NCBI RefSeq assembly: GCF_003573695.1
Contig: NC_039361.1
Coordinates: 101,062,279 to 101,126,278 of the forward strand
DNA from: Papaver somniferum
Taxonomy: Eukaryota > Streptophyta > Magnoliopsida > Ranunculales > Papaveraceae
Reading direction: 5' to 3'
Length of the DNA stretch: 64,000 nt
The notes beneath the pieces are model-generated. The model was not told the origin of the DNA and ran no database searches. It saw only the letters and a program-made list of their open reading frames with translations. A program made the position numbers and the translations under genes. Shown here piece after piece: positions 55,937-64,000 of the stretch (within the stretch, counting starts at the first letter, position 1; each line of letters starts with the position of its first letter).

Positions 55937-57562
55937 TGATAGACACATTTTTGTGTCTAAATTGATCTCAATACTATATATTGTTGGCACTCAATTTCGT
56001 ATTTATTATGGTGTTTTATGTGTTTGTAGGTATTTTTGGCAATAGACGTTTTTCGAGAAATCGGCTCGAAAAGTTGCTAAAGGCACCTCCGGAGGATACC
56101 TTCTAAAGGGACCCCATTTTGGATAAGGGGCATCCACGTTATAAGGGGCACCCATCTGTTATGGGAACCTCAGACTTCGCTAAAGTTCTCGGTGCTAACA
56201 GGGAAAAAAGATACTCGGAATTTTGGACCGGATTTGGACAAGGCTTTAGCGAGATTTAAGGGGATTGTGACTTGGATTCGGATTGGATTTGGTGTATTTG
56301 ATCTAAACAGGAACGGTAATCCTTTTAGATTCCATAAAATAAGGATAGAATTTTGTTTCACGTAGAACATACGAGGTGGAGATATTCCTGGAGTTTGGGC
56401 GAGATCCTATTGAAGTTTTTCAAGGATTTGGGTTCTTATTTGGACTTGGGTTATTCTGTTGGGGTATTTGTCGTATTTGGATTGGTCTTGGATTGATGCG
56501 GTGAAACAGGGATGCTGAGAAGTTTGTTTCGAAGAAAACGAACAAGTCTCCATACTTATCTCACGTAAAAAGGGAAAGAGAGAGTCTCGGGAGTTAAGTC
56601 ATTTTTTTGGAAGTTGCGTACAACTTTGGAGAGTATAATTTCTCAGGATTCTATTCTATCGAGTTGGAAGATTTGTTAACAAAACAAAGACGCGGTGAAG
56701 AGCAGAAAAGGGAGGAAAATCCCGAGACTTTCGCGTGAAGTAAAAGAGACTTTCATCAACGATTAAACGGGCTGTCATATATATATATCTTGGGGGAGTC
56801 CCAAAAGACGGTGTCGAGTAGTTTGGGGCCTTTACGTAGTTTAGGGGAAGCTCTGGTACGAAGAATAGAAAGTTGCAGCAGCAGGAGGAAGAAGACGAAT
56901 CTGAAGAACATTAGACGACCCAAGTCAGTCGCAGAAAAGTGTGGTTATCCACGACACATAGTATCGTTCCCAGCAGTCTTACATCTTCTGTATCGTTAGT
57001 AACAGTCGATCTGCCACGCATACAAACGTTGCAATTGATCTGTTTTATCTTTTTCTTGTATTTTCACTCTCTTCAAACACTTTGGAGCCATGAATAAATA
57101 TTTTGAGCATGCTTTTGATATGAGGAGCTAAACCCAACACTGGGACGACGGAGGAATCCCTTTTTCATCATTGTGGTTATTCTATTAATTCCTTATATGA
57201 CTTTTTTTCACTAAAATTGAATTGATTTATGATTTCTCTTGAATGGTTGTGGTTTCAATTGACGGGTCATGCTTAGCTTAAGTGTTTTGATGTCCCATGC
57301 TTTAGATTTACAGTCATTACTTTCGGAATCTACGTTGGAAAAGAATAAGAGTCAATAATCTTTATCATATGAGCTATAATTGTGTAGAATTGATTTTTGA
57401 ACCACATGAGTATGAAAATTGGTGAAATCCCGAGTCTCAGTACCTCTAGTTATTGTGACAACTTTTTTTTGTGTATATATTTTCTTTTTTTGTTAAGTCT
57501 GAAATCGAGTCTACACAAGTCCGAGTTGAACGAACTTTATTTACCACTATAAAACTACATCA
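55937..57562 (+). repeat. Element A 3' LTR, 1626 bp
   Basis: Similar to 43778-45468 along its whole length apart from shortened TA and G runs. Palindrome at 55940-55959; ends CTACATCA before the TSD GTTAA. Confidence 0.9.
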
Positions 57563-57567
57563 GTTAA

Positions 57568-57892
57568 GAATGTAGTTTTTGCAATCGAAGTCATTATCGA
57601 CCCATTTGTCAATGGCCTTATGTTTCTCCTCAGGAGTTTGAGGAACAACTTCTTTGGCACCACCGGTAGGAGGTGGATCGGTAGCAGCACCACCAGCATC
57701 AACAGCAGCAGCAACAACAACAATCTTATCAGCAGCAGGTTCCAGGGTTCCAGGATGAAAACTCGACACAATCATATGCAGCTTCATCAGTTTGAGATAA
57801 AAGAACATCTTCAGCTTCCATCTTCTGAAATGCAACCCTTCAAATTTGAAAGGCTTGTTGGTATCATCAACGCGCTTCTTTTCAACCTCCAT
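57568..57892 (-). pseudogene. Copia unit 1 gag N-terminal piece
   Basis: Starts at ATG 57892, only 23 bases from the LTR. It encodes MEVEKKRVDDTNKPFKFEG, then LHFRRWKLKMFFYLKLMKLH (the gag segment by which plant Copia gags are recognised), a Val/Ala/Gly- and Pro-rich linker, and KAIDKWVDNDFDCKNYIL, where element A cuts in. It continues at 43777. Confidence 0.85.
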
Positions 57893-57915
57893 AGAAAAAT
57901 CGATTACCTTAAAAT

Positions 57916-58436
57916 TGTTGGAAACAATAAAGAAAATTCACAAAAAATAAATCTCAAACAGCTGATTCGCGGACTAGGTCGCTATCTTTAAGGTATTTCG
58001 CGACTCTGCCTCTTGATTGTGCTGGCAGTCAAAAACTTGTCGGACACCTATGGGATAAAACAGCTGATTCTCTCTTGTTTGATTTCTCTGCACTTTGAGA
58101 AATCGAACCAACTGTTACTCTATCTTACACTTGCTCAGAATACAAATAGATGAAAAAACTCAGTCATTCATCTTCTCCAAAAACTGTCTTTTATAACTCA
58201 AAGGAAATCAATTCGGTTTAATGAGAATAAAATCAATAATAACTGCATACTTAAAACCCTCCATAACAGTAATAAAACGGCTAGAATATAAAACCGAAAT
58301 TAATGAATTTAATTGAGAATATTAAGTTGACAAAAAACCGTTATGGAAATCAGAAGTTAAATCTGTAAAAAATTAACTTTTAAATCAGTAGACCTCCCAA
58401 GGCCCCAAGGCCCCGCTCTCCCGGACTTTTTAAGTA

Positions 58437-58502
<66 letters not shown>

Positions 58503-58641
58503 CCTAGTCAAATGCATGGGGTGAGACTTGAACCCAAGTCTATAGTGTGGGAGCCCAAAATAATACCACCACACTAATTCTATAAGTTTGATATAATATT
58601 ACAAAACTATGTTTTTAAATATATATATATATCTCCCAACA
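57916..58641 (-). repeat. Copia LTR 2 (shared), 726 bp
   Basis: Same ends as LTR 1, longer because of TATATA expansion at about 58436-58500. It serves as 5' LTR of unit 1 and 3' LTR of unit 2. One stem base of the GAGTCGCG repeat is changed. Confidence 0.93.
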
Positions 58642-58652
58642 ATCCCCCACTT
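58642..58652 (-). other. Polypurine tract of Copia unit 2
   Basis: Minus-strand AAGTGGGGGAT next to LTR 2, same as unit 1. Confidence 0.8.
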
Positions 58653-59135
58653 ATATTTTAAAAACATTGAGCAAGTGTTGTATAGTTGTGCATCTGCAAA
58701 GGTGCCTTTCGACTTGAACCTCCGCATAGTGTTGAACTTTCTAAGTACCAGGTGACTAGAGTGACTTGCGTCTTGAACTCTAACTAATATTAGATTATTT
58801 AACACATACAACTATATCTAGAGTAAAGTCCTTAATTTCGCACATTAAGGCCATGTGCTTATCCCTTTTTAAAAAAATGATCTAGAGAAATGCCCAATTT
58901 CTCATAGAAGGCGGACACACCTTCACATTCGTATAGGTGAGTCTATCAAGAATGGTCCTTTGTATACCACTCTAACTTAAGAGCTATAGACATCATTAAG
59001 ATTTAAAAAAAAAACTCAACCTGTTTCCCACTTCAGGATATCATGCTATGGGAATGCATGACTCTATCATATCATTTATAACTTCGTCTGGTCCCTTTGA
59101 ACCTATTTCTAGGTTGGGTATCCATTACAAATGAC
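58653..59135. other. 3' non-coding region of Copia unit 2
   Basis: Non-coding, matches 39613-40140 in unit 1. Confidence 0.6.
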
Positions 59136-60221
59136 TCAACTTATAACGGGCAACAGTCCCATGCTTTTAGAGGTATTACATACCTTTTCTCTTGCTAATC
59201 CTTTCGTCAAAGGATCAACTAAGTTTCCTTCAAATCTCACATGATCTACTCTAACAACGCCAGTTGTGAGAAATTCTCTAACTGTGTCGTGCTTTGGACA
59301 TATCTGTCGATTCTTATTGTTATTATAACAATTCTCTACTACTCTGATAGTTGCAATACTATCGCAGTGGATCAAAGTGGCTGGTATCGGTTTTTCCCAT
59401 ACTGGAATGTCTGACAACAGACTCTTCAGCCATCCTTCCTCTTCACTAGCTGCTGCTAGTGCCATCAATTCAGCCTCCATCGTAGATTGGGATATAATTC
59501 TCTGTTTCTTTGATCTCCAAGATACAGCGCCCCCAGCAATAGTAAAAACATATCCACTGGTGGCCTTGGAATCATCTGAAAGAGTGTTCCAATTAGCATC
59601 ACTAAATCCTTCAAGGACTTGGGGATACCTCTTATAGTGTAATCCTAGGTTTGTGGTTCTTTTCAGATACCGCATAACCCTCTCAATAGCATCCCAGTGT
59701 TCCAAACTAGGATTATTGGTAAACCTGCACAGAACTCCCACTGCATATGCAATGTCTGGTCTAGTACAATCAGTTGCATAACGCAGACTTACAATTATAC
59801 TAGCATATTCAGATTGTCTAACACTTTCTCCAGTATTCTTAAACAATTTCAAATTAGGATCAAACGGAGTACAAACAGGTTTACAATCAAAATATTCATA
59901 CTTCCTCAGAATTTTTTCAATGTAGTGAGATTGATCTAAAGAAATACCACTATCAGTTCTAGTTATTTTGATTCCCAAGATTACACTAGCTTCACCCAAA
60001 TCTTTCGTGTCAAAATTCGAACTAAGCATGCTTTTAGTTTCATTGACAACAGATAAATTGGAACCAAATATCAACAAATCATCCACATACAAGCAAACAA
60101 TCACACACACATCATTCCCAGATTTATAATAGATGCATCTGTCACCCTCATTTATTCTGAAATTATTTGAAATCATTAAATTATCAAATTTCTCATGCCA
60201 TTGTTTAGGAGCTTGTTTCAA
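59136..60221 (-). pseudogene. Copia unit 2 reverse transcriptase / RNase H
   Basis: A 361-codon frame from APKQWHEKFDNLM through the catalytic [43 protein letters not shown] and the RNase H landmarks [19 protein letters not shown] and DPLTKGL. It is more complete than unit 1 in this part, but the N-terminal RT motif lies in the neighbouring frame (60239-61144), separated by a frameshift near 60245, so it is not functional as it stands. Confidence 0.88.
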
Positions 60222-60238
60222 ACCATAAATAGATTTTT

Positions 60239-61144
60239 CTAGCTTACATAATTTTGTTCTTGTCCAGGAATTACAAAACCTTCAGGTTGTTCCATGTAAA
60301 TTTCCTCTTCTAGTTCACCAATCAAAAAAACAGTTTTAACATCCATTTGGTGAATAACAAGATTATGAACAGCAGCAACAGCAATCAAAACACTTACTGA
60401 TGTTAATCTAGTAACAAGAGAATAAGTATCAAAAAAGTCTACATTTTCTCGTTGCCTAAATCCTTTAGCAACCAGTCTATCCTTGTGCTTATCTATTGTT
60501 CCATCAGGTTTGAGTTTCCTTTTCAAAACACATTTACAACCTATAGGCTTACAACCAGGAGGTAAATCTACTATACGCCAAGTTCCATTAGACATATGAG
60601 AATCCCATTCATTATATATAGCTTCTTGCCATAAACTAGACTCTGCAGAACTAAACGCCTCTTGTAAATTATAAGGTTCTTCATCTATAGTGTAAAATTC
60701 AAAATCGGGATCTTTATCTTTTGTCTCAGTCCTAGATCTTTTACTACGTCTAGGTTCAACTTCAGTGATCATAGCTTCTTCACTTCTAGGTTCTTCTAAT
60801 CTAGGTTCAGAATCAGAACTAGGTAAAGTACTAGGTAAAGAACCCCCACTATTACCCCCACTATTTCTAGATTTAAAAGGAAATCTCTCTTCAAAGAAAT
60901 CAACATCAATAGATTCAATAATAACCTTATTATTAATATCAAAGAACCTATAAGCTTTACTGTTTTGAGCATAACCAATAAAAACACATTCATAAGCTCT
61001 ACTTTCTAACTTATGTCTTTTAGGATCAGGTTTTCTAATGAAAGCTAAACAACCCCAAACTCTAAAATAAGAGACATTAGGTTTTCTATCTTTCCAGATT
61101 TCATAAGGAGATATCTTGGTTTTATTATTGGGAATGCGATTCAA
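60239..61144 (-). pseudogene. Copia unit 2 integrase C-terminus to RT N-terminus
   Basis: A 301-codon frame: FRVWGCLAFIRKPDPKRHK, VFIGYAQNSKAYRFF, a Ser/Glu/Arg linker (EPRRSKRSRTETKD), SSLWQEAIYNEWDSHMSN, GCKCVLKRKLKPDG, LVAKGFRQRENVDFFDTYS and MDVKTVFLIGELEEEIYME (the first RT catalytic Asp). A broken join near 61145-61150 (TGT-CAA for CAT-AGC) and a frameshift at the end isolate it. Confidence 0.87.
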
Positions 61145-61150
61145 AACATG

Positions 61151-61708
61151 TCAAACAGTTAACAAACATTCACCCCACCAATGGGAAGCAGCACTAGAAC
61201 TAAGCAAACAAGCAACAGTAAGTTCAGTCAGTGTACGATTCTTTCTTTCAGCTTTTCCATTCATTTGAGGATTATATGGAGCAGTTTTTTCATGTATTAT
61301 GCCATTATTTTGATAAATTTCAATAAAAGGAGCAGAATCATATTCAGTGCCTCTATCACTACGAAACCTCTTAATTTTTCTACCAAATTGATTTTCAATT
61401 TCAGCAATAAAGCTTTTAAATTTTTCAATAGCTTCATTCTTATGGCTCAACAAATAAACATAAGTATAATTAGAACAATCATCAATGAACGTCATGATAT
61501 ACCTCTTCCCATTTCTAGTTAGGATACCTTCATATTCACACAAATCAGAATGTATTAAATCTAGTGGTTTGGATTCTCTTACAACAGATTTATGTGAAGT
61601 TTTGGTTATTTTTTCTTGACTCCAGTATTCACATTTTTTAAATTCATTTTCAGAAAATATAGGGAGGACAGCTAACTTGCTCATGTTATTTAGTAACTTT
61701 TTACCCAC
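61151..61708 (-). pseudogene. Copia unit 2 integrase core
   Basis: A 185-codon frame with KPLDLIHSDLCEYEGI (first Asp), YIMTFIDDCSNYTYVY, IKRFRSDRGTEYDSAP (second Asp) and NPQMNGKAERKNRTL (Glu), all three DDE residues present. Upstream it is separated from the protease piece by a stop at about 61726 (a Trp codon in unit 1 is TAG here). Confidence 0.88.
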
Positions 61709-61726
61709 ATGACAAAGCCTACCATG

Positions 61727-62242
61727 CTAAACATTAAAATTGCAAACCATATAAGCAGAAGATTCAATTTTATTCATAGCATCAACATTAAGCTTAAACA
61801 TTCCATCAGTAGCATAACCCTTTCCTACAAAACTCTTATTCTTAGTTATAGTGTAAATATCAGACCCAATAGTTTGAAACAACCCAGCCTTGTTGAGAAG
61901 ATAGCCAGAAACAAGGTTCTTTCTCATTTCTGGAGTGTGAAGGACATCTTTCAGCATGAGTGTCTTCCCAGAAGTAAACTTCAACTCTATCGTACCAGAA
62001 CCTTTCACCATAGTGCTGTGAGAGTCTCCCAACAACACTTTCTTATCCTTGGTTTCAACATAAGTCTTAAACATGGACCTATCAAAACAACAATGACGTG
62101 AAGCACCACTGTCTATCCACCACCCATCGGATCCACCAACCATGTAGAACTCTGGATCAGAGACCATGGAAATTATAACGTCACTCACAACATTATCTTG
62201 TGCGTTATTCTTTTCCTTGTTAAACCTGCAATTCCTAGCCAT
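61727..62242 (-). pseudogene. Copia unit 2 zinc knuckle to protease
   Basis: A 171-codon frame from MARNCRFNKEKNN (end of the zinc knuckle) through WWIDSGASRHCC (protease active site) to YMVCNFNV. A stop just upstream of the knuckle (the QNSN segment: Gln to TAG near 62292) separates it from gag. Confidence 0.87.
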
Positions 62243-62290
62243 GTGGTTTGATTTACCACAGGTATAACAAAGAAACTCAGAATTGGAATT

Positions 62291-62485
62291 CTATCCATTT
62301 TTCGATGGGTGTTGGTTCTTGTTTTGATTAGGCCTTCCTCCTCCTTTCTTCTGGTTCGGGTTACGTTTCATATACTTTTTCTTAGGTTTCAAACTGGGAT
62401 GAGTCTTATTGTTAGAAACAATGAGAATCTCTTCCTTCTTATCTTGTTTCCGAGCTTCTTCCTCAACCCTGAGCTTAACAATCAA
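62291..62485 (-). pseudogene. Copia unit 2 gag C-terminal piece
   Basis: Basic tail KLRVEEEARKQDKKEE and KKGGGRPNQNKNQHPS. A net 49-base deletion just upstream (about 62494), relative to unit 1 (about 43455-43507), shifts the frame. Confidence 0.83.
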
Positions 62486-62673
62486 ACTTTCAAGCTAGGT
62501 GGTAACTTGTCAATCATTACAGAAACTTGAAATTGTTCATCAGTTTTCATACCTTCGGCCACAATTTCGTGGTAATTTTTTTGAAGTTCATGAGCCTGTG
62601 CAACAACTGATCTATCATCCACCATCTGGTATCTCACATACCGTCTCACAGCATATTTCTTTGAACCAGCTTC

Positions 62674-63075
62674 CTAGGTGTCATATTTTTTCTGTAATGC
62701 ATCCCATACATCTTTAGCAGTTTCAAAAGTTGAATGATACTCATATAAATCATCAGATAATGTGTTAAGAATGTAGTTTTTGCAATCGAAGTCATTATCG
62801 ACCCATTTGTCAATGGCCCTCTGTTTCTCCTCAGGAGTTTGAGGAACAACTTCTTTGGCACCAACGGTAGGAGGTGGATCGGTAGTAGCATCAGCAACAT
62901 CAACAGTCTTATCAACAACAGGTTCCAGGGTTCCAGGATGAACACTCGACATAATCATATGCAGCTTCATCAGTTTGAGATAAAAGAACATCTTCAGATT
63001 CCATCTTTTGAAATGCAACCCTTCAAATTTGAAACGTTTGTTGGTATCATCAACGCGCTTCTTTTCAACCTGCAT
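62674..63075 (-). pseudogene. Copia unit 2 gag N-terminal piece
   Basis: Starts at ATG 63075, 23 bases from the LTR: MQVEKKRVDDTNKRFKFEG, LHFKRWNLKMFFYLKLMKLH, then DLYEYHSTFETAKDVWDAL and QKKYDT, where TAG replaces the Glu codon seen in unit 1. It shows the uninterrupted target of element A. Confidence 0.87.
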
Positions 63076-63098
63076 AGAAAAATCGATTACCTTAAAAT

Positions 63099-63781
63099 TG
63101 TTAGAAATAATAAAGAAAATTCACACAAAATAAATCTCAAACAGCTGAGTCGCGGACTAGGTCGCTATCTTTAAGGTATTTCGCGACTCTGCCTCTTGAT
63201 TGTGCTGGCAGTCAAAAACTTGTCTAACACCTATGGGATAAAACAGTTGATTCTCTCTTTGTTCGATTTCTCTGCACCTTGATAAATCGAACCAACTCTT
63301 ACTCTATCTTACACTTGCTCAGAATACAAATAGATGAAAAAACTCAGTCATTCATCTTCTCCAAAAACTGTCTTTTATAACTCAAAGGAAATCAATTCGG
63401 TTTAATGTGAATAAAATCAATAATAACTGCATACTTAAAACCCTCCATAACAGTAATAAAACGGCTAGAATATAAAACCGAAATTAATGAATTTAATTGA
63501 GAATATTAAGTTGACAAAAAACTGTTATGGAAATCAAAAGTTAAATATGCAAAAAATTAACTTTTAAATCAGTAGACCTCCGAAGGCCCCAAGGCCCCGC
63601 TCTCCCAGACTTTTTAAGTAATATCTATATATATATAATATACCTAGTCAAATGCATGGGGTGAGACTTGAACCCAAGTCTATAGTGTGGGAGCCCAAAA
63701 TAAAACCACCACACTAATTCTATAAGTTTGATATAATATTACAAAACTATGTTTTTAAATATATCTATATATCTCCCAACA
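63099..63781 (-). repeat. Copia LTR 3 (5' LTR of unit 2), 683 bp
   Basis: Starts TGTTAGAAATAATAAAG (LTRs 1 and 2: TGTTGGAAACAATAAAG) and ends ATCTCCCAACA, next to the TSD CTTGT. Carries the perfect GAGTCGCG/CGCGACTC repeat and the tRNA-like boxes. Confidence 0.93.
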
Positions 63782-63786
63782 CTTGT
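63782..63786. other. Target-site duplication CTTGT (right)
   Basis: Second copy of 38929-38933, between LTR 3 and the resumed LBD coding sequence. Confidence 0.9.
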
Positions 63787-64000
63787 GCTGCTTGCAAGTT
63801 CTTGAGGAGGAAATGTTTGCCGAGTTGCATGTTTTCACCTTACTTCCCATCCGAGGAGCCTAAAAAATTTACTAATGTTCACAGGATTTTCGGTGCAAGT
63901 AACATTACCAAGTTACTGAATGAGATCTCAATACATCAAAGGGAAGACGCAGTGAATTCTTTGGCTTACGAAGCTGAAGCTCGGATTAATGATCCTGTCT
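63787..64000 (+). pseudogene. LOB-domain (LBD) gene, LOB domain portion, runs off the window
   Basis: Continues the frame from 38933 in phase. The C block CX2CX6CX3C is completed here: AACKFLRRKCLPSC supplies three of its four cysteines; the first lies before the insertion. Next come MFSPYFPSEEPKKFTNVHRIFGASN in the GAS block (FxxVHxxFGASN), then LLNEISIHQREDAVNSLAY and EAEARINDPV, the class I LOB signature that ends with the DP-V dipeptide before the leucine-zipper-like region. The sequence is otherwise uncorrupted. It is closest in style to class I LOB/AS2-like members; the exact orthologue is not decided. The gene continues beyond base 64000. Confidence 0.92.

Larger units (their letters stand above)
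43778..57562 (+). mobile_element. Element A: non-autonomous Gypsy-like LTR element (hosting B)
   Basis: 13.8 kb between GTTAA repeats, 6.76 kb after removing the nested element B. LTRs at 43778-45468 and 55937-57562 begin TG and end CA. A TGGCGTCGCCGACGCAG primer site follows the left LTR and AAGTTTGGGGGTATT precedes the right one. The interior encodes an acidic protein in two overlapping frames and nothing resembling gag, protease, reverse transcriptase or integrase. The primer site, the TTGGGAGGTAACCCAA motif and the TTTGGGGGT tracts are like those of plant Tat/Athila Gypsy elements, which probably supply the enzymes. Confidence 0.9.
38934..63781 (-). mobile_element. Copia tandem LTR-int-LTR-int-LTR with nested insertions
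   Basis: Three LTRs in one orientation (38934-39601, 57916-58641, 63099-63781) alternate with two Copia interiors on the minus strand. The whole is bounded by the 5-bp TSD CTTGT (38929-38933 and 63782-63786). The middle LTR has primer-side interior sequence on its left and polypurine-side sequence on its right, so it is shared and has no TSD of its own. This fits either unequal recombination between LTRs or insertion of a tandem cDNA. The first interior is split by element A (43778-57562). LTRs begin TG and end CA. Both interiors code for gag-protease-integrase-RT-RNase H in Copia order but carry stops and frameshifts. Confidence 0.92.

Noticed and set aside
57916..58641. Independent Copia insertion next to the first
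   Set aside because: LTR 2 has no TSD and is flanked by interior sequence on both sides, so it is shared within a tandem.
1..64000. CRISPR array, bacterial operon, rRNA genes
   Set aside because: No regularly spaced identical repeats with unique spacers, no bacterial gene organisation and no rRNA-like sequence were found; the content is plant nuclear.

Overview
This is nuclear DNA of a flowering plant. It is AT-rich and packed with transposable elements, with only fragments of ordinary genes. The plant-specific families seen (LOB-domain, NIN-like, FtsHi, plant mobile domain, Stowaway MITE) fix it as an angiosperm. A poppy-family (Ranunculales) source is a guess from the style of the repeats, not something the sequence proves.

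Left part (1-15,500): non-coding, LTR-like repeat DNA; a small LINE-type retroposon (6145-6873) with target-site duplication (TSD) and poly(A); a short non-autonomous LTR element (6899-9084) whose interior holds five exact GCCACGTCA boxes; a 267-bp direct repeat; a Stowaway MITE (11166-11405); small tandem repeats; and a LINE RNase H relic. Middle (15,600-27,500): a Helitron candidate (15616-20586), a decayed plant-mobile-domain gene (22350-24103) and a diverged solo LTR. Next (27,571-37,529): a Mutator-like element with ~100-bp terminal inverted repeats carrying a NIN-like-protein fragment, a 5'-truncated LINE with a 13-bp TSD, and a second possible Pack-MULE carrying an FtsH-like (FTSHI) exon.

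Right part (38,910-64,000) is the most informative. A LOB-domain (LBD) transcription-factor gene begins at 38910 and is cut after eight codons by a 24.8-kb insertion, resuming in frame at 63787. The insertion is flanked by the 5-bp TSD CTTGT. It is a Copia tandem (LTR-interior-LTR-interior-LTR, minus strand). A non-autonomous LTR element (called A here, TSD GTTAA) sits in the gag region of the first Copia interior, and a relative (called B, TSD GAATC) sits in the leader of A. The order of events is therefore Copia into LBD, then A into Copia, then B into A.

A and B have no recognisable gag, protease, integrase or reverse transcriptase. They share an acidic protein of unknown function with a hydrophobic C-terminus, a Tat/Athila-like primer binding site, a palindromic LTR start, a leader hairpin with two compensatory base-pair changes between copies, and a second polypurine tract beside two short inverted repeats. 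This is the best candidate for an undescribed system in the window. No intact host gene, rRNA gene, true tRNA gene or CRISPR array was seen.
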